This document shows positions 45,990 through 57,960 of a stretch of 64,000 nt of DNA, in pieces (position 1 is the first letter of the stretch; every line of letters begins with the position of its first letter). The stretch is from Loxodes magnus. Lineage: Eukaryota; Ciliophora; Karyorelictea; Loxodida; Loxodidae. A model generated the notes under the pieces. It did not search any database. It was not told the origin of the DNA and saw only the letters and a program-made list of their open reading frames with translations. Where the stretch lies: positions 682,001 through 746,000 of the forward strand of contig CAMPDV010000090.1 of NCBI GenBank assembly GCA_946699065.1, read 5' to 3'. Position numbers and translations under genes: made by a program.

Positions 45990-46482
45990 CTAGCTATTTT
46001 ATTGCCTTATAAAATTACTCTATTTACGTTTTTCTCCAAGTTGTTTAACTTCAATTTCTTGCTTGATTAATCTTTCTTCAATGTTTTAATTTTTTTCTAG
46101 CAATTATTGTTTTTCTAATTTTAGTATTTTAACTTTTTCTTATAGTTTAAATATAGATTTCATATGTTTTTCTATTGCTAGTTATTCATCATCTTTCTAT
46201 TTTTACATAGATTTTTAATTTCTCACTTTTCATATAGTTGTTTGCTCATGGTTTAGTAGGTAAAAAGTATTTTTTGTTTAAACCAGTTTCTGTTGATATA
46301 ATTTCTTATTCAATCTAATATTATCTTTAGTTTTTTTAATTTGGGAGATATAGAGACTAATAAAATCATTATGCTTTTGAAGATGAAGCGATATAATAAG
46401 AATTAGAAATCTGTGGTTTTCTCTCCTTTATCTATGGAGTACGAAAAAACTCTTCTTGAGACCTTCTGTCACTTTTTCTCCC
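45990..46482 (-). pseudogene. N-terminal half of a Gag-like element
   Basis: The minus strand opens VTEGLKKSFFVLHR, the counterpart of MVEGFKKGFYTTS, with the start codon changed to GTG. In another frame a coiled coil follows (FKLQEKVKILKLEKQQLLEK, then NIEERLIKQEIEVKQL). The knuckle half is missing at the inverted-repeat edge. Confidence 0.55.
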
Positions 46483-47108
46483 TTTAATTCATAATATATT
46501 TAGATTTAATTAAAACATAATTTGCAATTACTTTTATTAGATATTTAGTTATAATTTAATTACATAATATGCTAAATTTAAGCTCAAATAAATATGCTAA
46601 AGGAAAAATATAAAACATAATTCTAATGTTTTAAAAATAATTATTAAATTTATAGAAACAAAAGGGATTAAATCTTAGAAAGTATTATGCAATTAAAATT
46701 AAATTGTTTAAGCAATCAAAATTTTTAATTTATTTACTTTCTTATTTAAAAATCCAAGTAAAAAAGCATAAATTCTTTGAATCATAGTAAGAGTGGATAG
46801 TAAAAATTTTATAGGATTTTAAGAACTGAAAAATATTTATATTAGATAAAATTTAATCTCTTGAAGCATGCTAACTTACTTTGACACTTAATATAGATAA
46901 AAAAAATTTAATATGAGATTGATGAAAATTTAAGATTCATGAAAGTTCCTATTAAAAAATATTGATTAAAAATATTATAATTATTCTATTATTTTCCTTA
47001 AATTTGTGTATAATAAATAACCAGTTATTAAAATAAGATGAAACAATCAAATATTAAATAATAAACTTTATTTTGTTAATTAAAAAAAAATAGTTTCTAT
47101 TTATAAAA
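46483..47108. other. AT-rich spacer upstream of a kelch A copy
   Basis: No gene was recognised. Confidence 0.5.
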
Positions 47109-48052
47109 ATGGATCAAGAAATTTTCAAATCCAGTAAATAACTCAGTATAATTAAGATAATTTTTCTAAGAAAAAAACTTAGAGAAAACTAAAAAAATTT
47201 AAATTATAGTTTTTAAAAAATAGGATTAAGAAAGTTAATTACGAAATCTGTCCAAATTTTGCTTATAATTAAATCAAAACTTATAGAATTTTTATTAAAA
47301 ATTCTTGTGTTCCATATGGTATGACATTAAATAATAACAAGTAGAAAAATCCTTAAAGAAGTGGAAACTATTAGTTCAATTTATACGCGAGTATCAAAGA
47401 TAAATGAAAATGATTTAATAATTTCTGGAGAAAGAAAATCGAATAGATTAGCCTTTTACAATCTCAAGAAATATGAAAATAAGTAAAGGAAATTTTAAAG
47501 AGGAATGCACGGAGTCGCCTTTAATAAAGATTAAATTTTTTTTCTTAGTGGATGGAGATCAAATTCTTGTGAACTGGTAAATCTAAACTAAAGATAATAT
47601 TTAATCTAAATTCAAGATATATTATAGGATGGCAAAAAATTATGAGGATTTGGAGCAGAAATAAAATTACCTTATGTCTGAGTTTTTGGAGGACTTAACT
47701 CTTAATTATTTCTGAATAAAATAAGAAGATTTCAAATAAAAAACAACTAATGAGAAGTAATAAGCGAAATTTTGCCTGTTAAGAATACTACAATGTCTTC
47801 TGATATGCCAAGTAAGCAATCTCTTTTAGTTTATAACAACTGAAATAGTAATTTAGAAACTTAAATTTTTGATATAGTAAAGGAAAAATATTATTTGCAT
47901 GGAAATGCTTTTCAAGGAAATGGAAATTGTTTAATAGCAAATTCTCATAAATAATAAAGTTAGGTCTATCAGTTTAATAACTCTTGTAATCTTTTTATTT
48001 ACGAAATAAAAAAGGAGTGTGGTCCATAGCATTTACTTCAAAAGAAACTTGA
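47109..48052 (+). pseudogene. kelch family A copy 6
   Basis: Starts MDQEIFKSSKQLS and ends SIAFTSKET with TGA at 48,050-48,052. A one-base deletion in the KIGLGN-x-KYEICPN block shifts the frame, and the following 40 codons are scrambled. The C-terminal two-thirds are readable (KLWGFGAEIKLPYVWVFGGL) and nearly match the inverted copy at 7.7-9.2 kb. Confidence 0.75.
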
Positions 48053-48237
48053 TTGAAAAATTGACATTAAATTTAAAATTAACCTTAAATATTATTTTAA
48101 ATCTTATTTTAAGCTAAAATAACTATGATCATTATAATAATATCAGTTTTATTATTTTATTAAAATAAAAATCTTTTTAACTCTTTATAATAATAAAATA
48201 ACGCCATCATTATTTATAAAGCATCAACACGATTTTA

Positions 48238-49384
48238 TCATTATTTAAAAAATGTAATAAAAACTTGGATAATATTCAAGTTTAAAGTTTTAAGCAATTG
48301 TTCTTGCAAATTTTTATTTTTTCTTTTATAAGATTTAAACTTTAAATTATTAAAATAACTGTTCGCCTTCCGACTTAATTGAAATTTTAAATGTATAAAA
48401 TCTCCTTTCCTGCATTTCCGTTCCTTGACCTCTTTTTCCTGGACTTCTCTCTTTTTAATACTCTGAGTTAAAAAAAAAAATTTCCAGATTTTCCCATTTC
48501 CCGATGGGAAGAATTCCGTCACTCGCCATTTCAGTTGTTAATAGTTAATATTACTCCAAATATTCATTCTTATTCTTTTCTATTGGGGACATTTTCGCCA
48601 TAGATGTCAAGTGCTGTTGCAAATGTAACATCTTTTCCTTGATCTAGGAAATATCTTTTCTTGTTTCTCTATTTCCATTGGAATTCCTTAAGAGGGCTTC
48701 TACAGGTTTTCTTCTATTAATTTAAGTCTGGAATCTAATTTTACTCAGTTTTTCTCGTCTTGCTCTTGCATTACTCAAATATCATTCTCTAAATTTTAAA
48801 TTGACTCATAGACTCCGACTTTAGATCTTCGGTCTACCATATGGACTTCGTCATCATCTTCATGGTTTATCAGATCCTGACTTATTGTAAACATCTCTTC
48901 CTTCTGGGAGCTTAATTCCTCTTCGAATTTTTTTATGTTTCTAATAAGTAGATGAATCAGCTGTTTCATCTTTTCAGAGTTCATTTGTTCTATTTCAATG
49001 TTGTCTAAATCAAAGGTAATAGGATCTATATTAAATTATCGTACTTTACCTTCTTCGTTTATTTTTTATTTCTTCTTATTATTTTTATCGATTCAGTTGA
49101 GTGGTCTCTTTTTTCAGTTTTCAATGGAGGCGTTGAGAGATGTGTCAACTTTTTTGTTCTGAATTTTGCCTCAATTCCTGCTTGTCCTTTGATGGAAGAA
49201 GTCCGCTTTATTTTAATTTGTAGGATTTAGCATTTTTTATTAGTTCTTCTAATTTATTTTGTTGTTCTGGTTAATTTTATTAAGAAGAGCGTTAAGTTGA
49301 AGAAGACGTGGTGAGAATATTTGCTTCTGGTTTTCTCTCCTGTTCTGAGGAGGTGGTAAAAAAACCCTTCTTGAAGCCAGCCAT
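48238..49384 (-). pseudogene. Gag-like protein, near-intact with one frameshift
   Basis: Starts MAGFKKGFFTTSSEQERKPE. One frameshift occurs at an A6 run near 49,125 (after QNSEQKS). Then come DTSLNASIENWKKRPLNW, KVRQFNIDPITFDLDNIE, a coiled coil with IRNIKKFEEELSSQKEEMF, DDDEVHMVDRRSK, and a complete knuckle KRCYICNSTWHLWRKC with all four ligands. The W before the His is TGA, and the second W is TGG. A long basic tail (KREVQEKEVKERKCRKGD) reads out of the element into flanking DNA to TGA at 48,238. The insertion spans 48,339-49,393. The A-run shift could be a real lesion or an assembly error. Confidence 0.75.
48326..48338 (+). repeat. 13-bp target-site duplication, left copy
   Basis: TTATAAGATTTAA, repeated at 49,394-49,406. 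The uninterrupted site is visible near 7,415-7,427. Confidence 0.85.
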
Positions 49385-49393
49385 TTTATATTA

Positions 49394-49406
49394 TTATAAG
49401 ATTTAA
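49394..49406 (+). repeat. 13-bp target-site duplication, right copy
   Basis: Exact repeat of 48,326-48,338. Confidence 0.85.
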
Positions 49407-49409
49407 TAA

Positions 49410-50930
49410 ATATTAATTCTCAAATATATATTTATTTATCTTATTCTTAATTTTTTTTTTTTACTTAGTACAATACTCAAACCACTTTTCTTTTTACCTC
49501 AATTTATTTTCTTGAGTCTTTAACTAAATTTACTTCATCTTGACATCATTTTCAGTTAAAGAAATCTTTTAATAGCGATTTGATTAGATTTTTTTAATAT
49601 TGCAACACTTCCTTTCAGGTTGGCCTATGAAGCATTTCCAAAGTTTCACTCTTGCATTACTTGGATATCTTTTGCCAAATAGGTATCCAAATACTCGAAC
49701 AATATATTTTAACTGAATTTACAACATAAAAAGTTTAAAAATTGACTTCTCCTAACCATTTCTTCATTTTTTTAATTTATCTAACTGAGTTGATCGACCT
49801 AAGCAAAAGATGAGATCTCTTTAAGAGAATCTTGCTTGAAAATATAATTTTTATACTTAAAAAAATATTTATTTTTGTTTTAAATTAAGAGAGTATATTT
49901 TAAAGTTTGTGAATAAGCAAAAAGAGCTGATTTTAATAGCACTTTCCTAAAATTATTAAAAAAATGAAAGCTAAATTATGTAAATTTTAAGCTATTATAA
50001 TTTATTGTTTACTAAGATAATAATCCTAATATTTATATAATTCTCTAATTTTTATATTAAATGCTATTATAATTAAAAGAAATTTTACCTTTGAAAAGCA
50101 TATTAATTTTTAGCATATTTTTAAATATTAAATTGAAATATTTATTATATTTTAGATATTTTACCCAAAACACTGTTATAAAATAATTTGACTAAAAGAA
50201 TTATAGAGCGCCTTAGCCTCATTTATACATTTGAAATAGTCTATTCTTATAATTAGAATTTGCTATTTTATTTTAAATGATTTGATTAATTTATTTATAG
50301 CAAGAAACCTTTGCTGAACGGAAGACATAGTTAGAGACAACAAGAACAGGTGGGTGGGAGAGGAGTAGAGACTTATAAACCTTTTTTTAATTTCACCGAC
50401 ATGAAGAGGTGAAAATCCTCGAAAATTGGCAAACTTAACTATTTTAATAATAATAATATATTTCTTTTAATAGTTAATATTTAAGAATCTTTATTTTTCC
50501 TTTATAAGAAATATTATCTATTTTTATAAAAAGTATAAATGAAGCATGTATTTAATCATTTACAAAGATTGATTATGAAGTGATTATATAAACTTTTTTA
50601 CTTTTATTATCTTATTTAGTTTAATATATGCTTAAATGATAATTATTAATTTTCAGTCTTTAAGAAAAACTTAGTTTTTGCCATACTTCTTACTCTGAAT
50701 GGAATATTATAAATATAATAATCAATTTTGCTTATTAGTTTAAGCAAAAAGAGATCATATGAGTAATAATAGAATATTCCATTATCATAAACTTCATCTA
50801 CTTATTTCTGATAATCATCAAATGCGTTATCTTCAAAAATTTTACTTCAGCTAGAAATATCTTCAAACTTAAAGGTATATTTAGTCAATTAGAAATATTG
50901 CAACCTTCATTTCTTAGTCTTTTTTTAATA
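49410..50930 (-). pseudogene. unknown protein, second degraded copy
   Basis: Inverted partner of 6,030-7,420. It shows YIVRVFGYLFGKRYPSNARV and KLWKCFIGQPERKCCN near 49,560-49,720, and GIFYYYSYDLFLLKLISKID near 50,730. A frameshift near 49,800 breaks a segment that is open in the partner. A Gag 3' fragment interrupts it at about 50,300-50,440. No family was recognised. Confidence 0.4.
50300..50440 (+). mobile_element. 3'-end fragment of a Gag-type element
   Basis: About 140 bp closely matching the reverse complement of 54,340-54,490, the 3' end of the element at 54.3-55.2 kb, and lacking all 5' sequence. It keeps the terminal GAGGTGAAAATCCTC hairpin. The other duplicated block (6.5 kb) has unrelated host sequence here. 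Confidence 0.7.
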
Positions 50931-51022
50931 ATATGAATTTTTAAATTAGTATATTTCTTTTGCTTACTAATAACTATACCATTTATTTATAAATTTAATT
51001 ATTATTAAATTTTAATATCTAT

Positions 51023-51055
51023 ATATGTGTAATTGAGTGTAATTTACTTAAATGC
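51023..51055 (+). promoter_or_regulatory. conserved upstream box of kelch family B
   Basis: ATATGTGTAATTGAGTGTAA then TTTACTTAAATGC, 30 bp before ATG 51,085. Confidence 0.45.
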
Positions 51056-51084
51056 TTATTATTTTCATAATTTTATTAAAATAC

Positions 51085-52023
51085 ATGTATTGGTAAGATA
51101 ACTAACTTATTAAGATTTTATTCCTAAGATAATTACTAAGAAAAGCTTAAAAATATAATGGAAATTAAACATTTGGTAAGTTTGGAAAAGGAGTTACTAA
51201 ATATGAGCTCTGTTCTAATTTTAAAGATTCTAGAAACTTCTCTCTAATTTCTACAATAAAAAAGAGATTAAGCAATAAAGTTACTTACTAAGTTCATAAT
51301 AATAAAGTCTAAAATGAAACTAAAAATGTTTCTACTCATGGTCTACCTTCACACATAGAACAATTTATAATGAAACTCTGCTAATTTCAGGTAGTAATAA
51401 TGAAGATGAAAGAAGATTTGTTATTCATAATTTAAATAATAAAACTTTGGAATTTTAAATGCAAGAAGGAAGATAATTTCATAGAACAAGATTCGATAAA
51501 TCAAGCTTAATTTTTATAATTTAAGGATAGCAATTTAAAAACTATTAATGAGTAAATTTTACTGGATGCTAAGTTTTTAATTTGAAAAATAATAATTTCA
51601 AGTATATAAATTCTATAAAATAACCTTTTATCTATTTTGGATGTGATTAAACAGCTTCTAAACTTTATGTCTTTGGAGGATTTTAATTTTCACCCTCTTA
51701 AGCCTTGAATAAAATTTAGATATAGGATAAAACTAAAAATTTAGGATAAAAAAGTGAAATTAATTAGATAAAAAGTTACTGCTTCAGCTATTTATATATC
51801 TGATAAAAGATAATTTTTTATATATAATAATGGTTACTACACACTTGGCACTTTAATGTTTGATTTTAAGAAAATTGTAAATTTAATTGAAAAATTTAAA
51901 GTAGAAAATATAAATTACACTTAACCAATTTTAAGCTTATATATTGTCTTTCAATTTGATAGAAATAGTGATTTATTTAGTTATGATTTAAGCAGCAAAG
52001 GATGGAGACAAGTTGAAGCTTGA
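51085..52023 (+). pseudogene. kelch family B copy 5
   Basis: Starts MYWQDNQLIKILFLRQLLRK and ends GWRQVEA with TGA TGA at 52,021-52,026. A one-base deletion after SHIEQ (near codon 100) and a second shift near the third blade (GQKSEI region) break the frame. The remaining sequence is typical family B. Confidence 0.75.
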
Positions 52024-52275
52024 TGAAGTAAAACTTATATTAATATTTTAATTCTCATTTAGACCTTTAAATATAGATTAAAATTTAAATCCTTTAGTAA
52101 AAATAAAATTTAATCAAAACTAGCTATGGATTTAACTTTTTCCTAATAGATTATAACTTAAATTAAGATCTTAAAATAAATATAAAATTATTATTTTATT
52201 TAATTAATGAAATTATCATTATTTACATATTTTTTTATTTGATTTAATTTAAATATTTATATTCATTTGTTTTCA

Positions 52276-53217
52276 TCAAACTTTAACTTGTCTCCATCCT
52301 TTGCTGTTCAGATCATAACTAAATAAATCACTATTTCTATAAAATTAAAAGACAATATTTCTACTTAAAACTGGTTGATTAGAATTAATGTTATCCACTT
52401 CAAATTTTTCATTTTATTTAACAACCTTTTTAAAATCAAATAATTAGGTATCAAGATTGTAATATCCATTGTTATAGATAAGAAATTAATTCGTTTTAGG
52501 AATATAAATAGCTGAAGTAGTAGCAATTTTATCTAATTAAATTTAACTTTTTTATCATATATCTTAATTTTTGTTATATATCTAAATGTAATTAAATGCT
52601 TAAGAAAGAGTAAATTAAAACCCTCCAAACACACAAAGCTAAGAAGCAGTTTAATCGCATCCAAAATAGCAAACGGGAATTTCTATAGAATTAATTTAAT
52701 TGAAGTTCTTAGTTCTCAAATTAAAAACTTCACATTCAGACAAATTTATTTACTGATTGCTTTTAAATTACTATCCTGATATTAGAAAAATTAAACCTGA
52801 TTTATCAAAATTAGTTCTATGAAATCTTCTTCCTACTTACATTTAAAATTCTAAATTTTTATTATTTAAGTTATGAATCACAAATCTTCTTTGATCTTCT
52901 ATATGGCCACCTGAAATTAGTAAAGTATTATTATAAATTTGTTCAATATACTATGTCAGGCCATCAGTAAAAACATTTATAGTTTCATTTTAGAATTTCT
53001 TATAACGAGTTTAGTAAGTAAATTTAGTGTTTAGATTCTATTTTATAGTTGAAATAAATTAGAAGTTTCTAGAATCTTTAAGATTAGAACAGAGTTCATA
53101 TTTAGTCACTCCTATTCCAAACTTTCCAAATATTTAGTTTCCATTATATTTGTGAGACTTTCTTAAAAGTTTTCTTAGGAATAAAATCTTAATAATTTAG
53201 TTATCTTACTAAGACAT
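52276..53217 (-). CDS. kelch-repeat protein, family B copy 6 (intact)
   Basis: Intact 313-residue protein, MSQQDNQIIKILFLRKLLRK to GWRQVKV, with tandem TGA TGA (first at 52,276-52,278). KFGIGVTKYELCSN is near residue 45. Kelch segments: TLLISGGHIEDQRRF; LCVFGGFQFTLSQAF with IYNKNQDIWQK; FLIYNNGYYNLDTQLFDFKK; NIVFQFYRNSDLFSYDLNSK. It lies tail-to-tail with copy 5, 252 bp apart. The 3' flank (52,060-52,275) matches that of copy 1 at 16.34-16.57 kb, and the upstream box is at 53,246-53,283. No lesion was found. Confidence 0.86.
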
Positions 53218-53245
53218 TTATTTTTATAAAATTATTTAATTCGTT

Positions 53246-53283
53246 AAGTATTTAAGTAAAATGCACACATTTACACGTATTTA
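53246..53283 (-). promoter_or_regulatory. conserved upstream box of kelch family B
   Basis: Minus-strand ACGTGTAAATGTGTGCATTT then TACTTAAATACTT, about 30 bp before the ATG at 53,217. Confidence 0.45.
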
Positions 53284-53689
53284 ATACGTTTAAATCTAAT
53301 TATAATTTTATTTATAAATAAATAATATAAATTATTAATAATTAATAGAAATGTATTTAATCGATAAAACATATCATTTCTCATTTAAGTGATAGAAGAT
53401 TATATTAAAAAACTTTATTAGAAAAAAATTGTAAATAGGAAATAAGAGTTACTGAATAATTAATCTAAATGATGATTCAATCTCTATAATCATTTATATT
53501 AATTTTTTAATTAGACAGGAAAGAATTATTCATATAATTTTCCTTTTTATAAATAAAATTTATTATAATAATAATAATATTTAATCAGAGCCTCAATATT
53601 TGAAATATTGAAACATAATTTCATAATTATTGATAAATAATCATGCAAATTATTTTAAATTATAAGAATCTACATTTTCAACTATGGTT

Positions 53690-54235
53690 CTTTTTCACCC
53701 TCATCTTGATAAGGACACGCTTTGCTCATTAAATCTATTTATGGGTTTCTTTTTAAAGGATCTATTTTTTTCTTTCTAGTCTTTAAGAATCTTTAATCTT
53801 TTTTAAAATAATTATTAATAAAATATTTTATGTACTTTTCTACTTTAATCATCTTATTTGTTTAATTATTGATTAATATAGTTTTAGTCATATAAAACTA
53901 GTATTCTACAATCTTTTCCAGCATTTATTTTGTGTTTATTAAAATTCTTAAAAACATCAATATAAAGATTAATCTGGAAAATGTGTTCAAATGTATCAAA
54001 TTCCTATCTACATAAACAAAGCTTGTTTAATTAAGTTTTGATATATCGCTAATTCAGTTTTTATTACAAATTATAATTATAAGTCCATAGTTTATAGATT
54101 TAAATAGCTTCCTGAATTATATATCTATTGTATTTAATGTATTTTATTAAAAGAAAAATTTTAATTACTTTCTATTTAATCAACAAATCTTTTTGCTGTT
54201 GAATTACGGTATTTCTTTTAAGACATTCTTAGAAA
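53690..54235 (-). pseudogene. LINE ORF2 C-terminal fragment
   Basis: The minus strand reads KYIKYNRYIIQEAIQIYKLW, TYNYN, then the zinc-motif remnant CLCRQEFDTFEHIFQIN (last Cys lost), then ILVLYDQNYINQQLNK. The second part is closer to the fragment at 31.5-32.6 kb than to the intact LINE. The upstream portion (STAKRFVDQIESN) is in another frame. Confidence 0.6.
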
Positions 54236-54298
54236 AAAAATGTATAGATTTAAATAATAAGATGCTTATTAAAACTCTTTGAAATCATAAATATCTTT

Positions 54299-54313
54299 AT
54301 TATTATGTTTTAT
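54299..54313 (+). repeat. 15-bp target-site duplication, left copy
   Basis: ATTATTATGTTTTAT, repeated exactly at 55,153-55,167. Confidence 0.88.
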
Positions 54314-54363
54314 ATTAATATTAAAATAATTAAGTTTGGCAATTTTCGAGGATTTTCACCTCT

Positions 54364-55152
54364 TCATGCCGATCCCAGATTGCTCCGGGATTAAAAAAAA
54401 GGTTTATAGGTCTCTACTCCTCTCCCACCCATTTGTTCTTGTTGTCTCTAACTATGTCTTCAGCTCAGCAAAGGTTTCTTCCTATAAATATTTCCAAGCT
54501 AGTTCATGAATTGTCTCTCTCTAATTTTCCTTTGTTATAGTTGTCTCGTTTTCTTTTGCTACACTTGCTGCTTTCTCTATTTTCTCCAAAACTGGTTCTT
54601 AAAGTTTAGGAATTATTCACATCTTCTTCATAGATGTTTCTCTGAATTACAGTAGTAGCACTTTTTAACTACTTTGATTGACTTATCCTTCTTCTTCTTG
54701 TCAATTACCTCTATCAGCATTGGATCGCCTCTTTGCTCATTAAGTTTCATTTGCTGTTGCAGCTTCTCTTCTATTTCTCCAAGCTTGTTACCCAGCTCCG
54801 TCTGTTTCTATTGCTAATTTTAGGATTAGCAGTTCTGACTCTGTGATATGTTCCAAAATGCACTTAATTCCCTTTCTTAGGACATAAGTCTTGACTCGAT
54901 TTCCTCTTGCTTGTTCAGATTCTCCATTAGCCTGTCGTTGTCCTTCTTTAGTCTCTTAACCTCTTCCTGGAGGTTTAGTACAACTTGGATGAGCTGTTCC
55001 ATGCTCATCTGGCCAGAAGGATTAAATTCCGACACCTCCTGGTGTAAAGCAGATTTTGCCTGCTTTCTAGGCTTCTCTAGTGAAGTCGGTGTTTCCTTAT
55101 GCTTGCTTTTCTGAGTCTTCTTCTGTTCTTCTTGTTAAATTCCAGGTTTTTA
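54364..55152 (-). CDS. Gag-like zinc-knuckle protein, 5'-truncated insertion
   Basis: Open reading frame of about 262 codons in an 839-bp insertion (54,314-55,152) bounded by a perfect 15-bp duplication. It lacks a start Met: the first readable residues are KPGIQQEEQKKTQ, close to the N-terminal end of family C, so the 5' end was lost at insertion. Then ETPTSLEKPRKQAKS, a coiled coil (IQVVLNLQEEVKRLKKDND, RLMENLNKQEEIESRLMS), a second helix with GNKLGEIEEKLQQQMK, a lysine patch DKKKKDKSIK, and a full knuckle KCYYCNSEKHLWRRC (W is TGA). The basic Gln/Arg-rich tail has LGNIYRKK. Likely stop TGA is at 54,364-54,366. Without a promoter or Met it is probably silent. Confidence 0.75.
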
Positions 55153-55167
55153 ATTATTATGTTTTAT
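55153..55167 (+). repeat. 15-bp target-site duplication, right copy
   Basis: Exact repeat of 54,299-54,313. Confidence 0.88.
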
Positions 55168-56708
55168 TTATTTATTTTTCTATAATAGTTTTGGCTTTAA
55201 ATTTGTTAATCAAAATATTTTAAATTAAATGCAAATTATAGCTTTAAATTTTATGGCAGAAATTTAATTTTTCTATTTATCTTATTTTATAAAATATAAT
55301 TAAGATAAACATTATAATGCATAATCAAACAAATTTAATTTATGATTGAAATGATAAACAAAATTTCCTAACTCTAAAGTTTCACTTTAATATTCCAATT
55401 AATTTTTTAAAAATATCTCCATTTTATATTTTTTTCCTTAAAATACTTCAATAAATTAAGTTTCAAAGTCTTTATTTCAGATATAATAATCTAAAAAAGA
55501 TAAATTTATTTATGTATCTAAATTTATAATTTTAAACTGTATGTATATTACATATAACTCCTTTTGATTATTTTATATAAAATTCTTTTAATTTATGATA
55601 AATTACTCTTAAAATGAAAAAAATAAAGCATTTATGAGTAAATACTTAATATAATAATTAATTTTCTATTTATGTATTTTTGATTCTAAATATTATATTT
55701 CCTTATTATTTTAAATTTGTTTAATATATTATGGTTGGTTAATTATTACAATTTGTGTTGTAATATTTCATCATTATAATGGATTCTTTCTTTTATGTTT
55801 TAATTTTACTTTTTTTCTTAATTCTGGATAACTAACTAAATTTTAAACATATTTTCAATATTTCATATATTTATTCTTCTTTTCCTTTCAATAAAATATT
55901 AAGTATTGACATTATCTTACAATCATTTAATTATATTTTTTCATACTTGCTTTTTATAATTTTGATTCTTAATAAATTTAGTTTTCTTAATAATCTTGAA
56001 TTTAAAGTATATTAATCAACAATTTCAACTTAACTTAGTAAATTTAATTGGAGAAAAGCTCATTTAATTGGACTGTTTTATAGACTAAAAAATAAAGGTA
56101 TATGTAATTGCTTAATGATAATCTATAACTTAGTGTTATTTTTGCTTAAATATATAGAAAACTAATATATTATTAAAATGCTCTTACTTTATTAGCTTTT
56201 ATTTAATCTATAACTAAAATAAATTATCCTTAATACTCAATAAGAAATATTCTTTAGATTGCTAAATTGGAATTTAATCTTCAAGTTTAAAGAAGAAATG
56301 CTAAATTAAATTGTATTTAAGTAATATCTAATTTTACTTAGTTGTTTTTTATTAAAAATTTAAGGGATTGTAGTATAAATCTTTCAAAATTAATCATATG
56401 AACAAGTAGTTAAAATGTAATAGAACTCTAAAATAATTAAAATTACTATCCAATATAAAATTTAATTACTAGAAATAATGCTAATTTATTGCAAAAATTA
56501 AGAAAGTTTTTAATTTTTTCTATATAATAGATAAAAACTTAAGGGTTATAAATATTACCATTAAAAAGATGATTGATAAAGATAAAGCAATTAAATTATT
56601 AATATATTATAAACTTAGTATTTAAATTAGAAGCTATTTAATTAATAAATTAAGTATTAAAATAATATATTTTATTAGTTTGTTTAATATTTATAATTAT
56701 TTATAAAA
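55168..56708. other. AT-rich spacer with repeated segments
   Basis: About 55,260-55,615 matches 24,880-25,230. About 56,550-56,708 is the reverse complement of 4,778-4,937 and is the upstream flank of a kelch A relic. No gene otherwise. Confidence 0.55.
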
Positions 56709-56803
56709 ATGGATCAAGAGGTTTTCAAATCCAGCAAATAGCTAAATATTTTTAAGATCATTTTTCTTAGGAAAATTCTTAGAGAAAACTATAAAAACTG
56801 GAA
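56709..56803 (+). pseudogene. 5' fragment of kelch family A
   Basis: MDQEVFKSSKQLN and about 32 codons in all, ending abruptly where the sequence becomes the reverse complement of the 1.85-2.5 kb spacer. Confidence 0.75.
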
Positions 56804-57505
56804 ATATTAAATTTTTAAACTTAAATAAAATGAAATATTTTAATTAAAGTTGAAGATTTATACTAAAACATTTTTAGCAGGTGACTTATTATGAATCAAT
56901 AAATTTAATACAAAACTTTAATAAAACTTATAAAGATATTATTTTTAAAATAAATATATAATTTTATTAAGATTAAATAATGATGAACATAAGCAATAAA
57001 AATTACTTTAGCTATACTAAAATTTATTATAAAATAATTAATAATTTGTATTATCTTAATAAAAATAAATCTTATAAAAATACTATTAAAGCTTCTTACC
57101 TTTTTCTATCTAAAATATTATAAATAAACCCATAAAATGAAATTAAGTATTTGAATAAAATTTGTACTAAATTAAAGAATTAAATAATAATAGTAATAAT
57201 ATTTTATTGTTAAAACGTTGTTAGTTATACGATACTATACTCTAAATTATTATTATTTTAATCTTCTTAAATTAATATTTCTTAAGAGAGTTTATTTAAA
57301 TTATAACTTAATTTTCTTATATTCATAACTACAGAGATAAGTTTACATATTTAATATAAATTTTATGGTAAAGGCATAAATTTGTACATATTAAACTATA
57401 TTACTAAATGTAGAATAGAAATTAAGATTAAGTAAAATAATGAAATTTATATTTTTATTTTAAAAGTTATTTTATAACTTAAATCATTCTTTTTCTAAAT
57501 TTATT
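56804..57505. other. inverted duplicate of the 1.85-2.5 kb spacer
   Basis: Non-coding AT-rich DNA matching the other copy in reverse orientation. Confidence 0.6.
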
Positions 57506-57509
57506 TTAA

Positions 57510-57960
57510 AGGTTTAGTTAAATAATAATCTAAAAATATTATAAGAAGTTTTCAAAGACTTAATTGATAAATTTCAGAAATCTATATAGATTCTTTTGTA
57601 TGCCAAAATTGGAATATTGTTTAGAAGTAATACTTTATAGTGTATTATAAGGTGTATGTCAAACAATTATTAAAATTCATGTAATGTAGAAATAAATGCT
57701 AAGGAAATTTATAAAAATAGCTTAATGTTAATGTAACGAACTATTACAGATAGATTTGAATTGATCATAATTTGGATAGATGATAGCCCTCAAATATTTC
57801 AACTTCTACTATAAAAAATAGAAGCAATACAAGATTTAAAGCAACCTTGAAAATTAAAAATAAGATATATATTTTAAGAAACTATATGAACTTAGTAAAA
57901 AGAAAAACTGTCAATTTAGGAAATTTTTAATGAAAATTTTAAAATATTATTAAATATAAA
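57510..57960 (+). pseudogene. LINE ORF2 fragment
   Basis: Plus-strand relic of the post-RT region: EVFKDLIDKFQKS, then after a frameshift LYRFFCMPKLEYCLEVILYS and LLQIDLNWSQFGQMIALKYF. These match LCRLFTLPKAEYGGDLVPWS and CYIDLNWLPFKHIMAIKFF in the intact LINE. The divergence suggests an old insertion. Confidence 0.65.

Larger units (their letters stand above)
47560..51240 (-). repeat. segmental duplication inverted relative to 5,680-9,160
   Basis: The two blocks contain the same order in opposite orientation: kelch A 3' part, unknown coding stretch, kelch B 5' part. This copy has gained a Gag insertion (48,339-49,393) and a Gag 3' fragment (about 50,300-50,440). The other copy has gained a different Gag insertion in its kelch gene. 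Confidence 0.85.
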
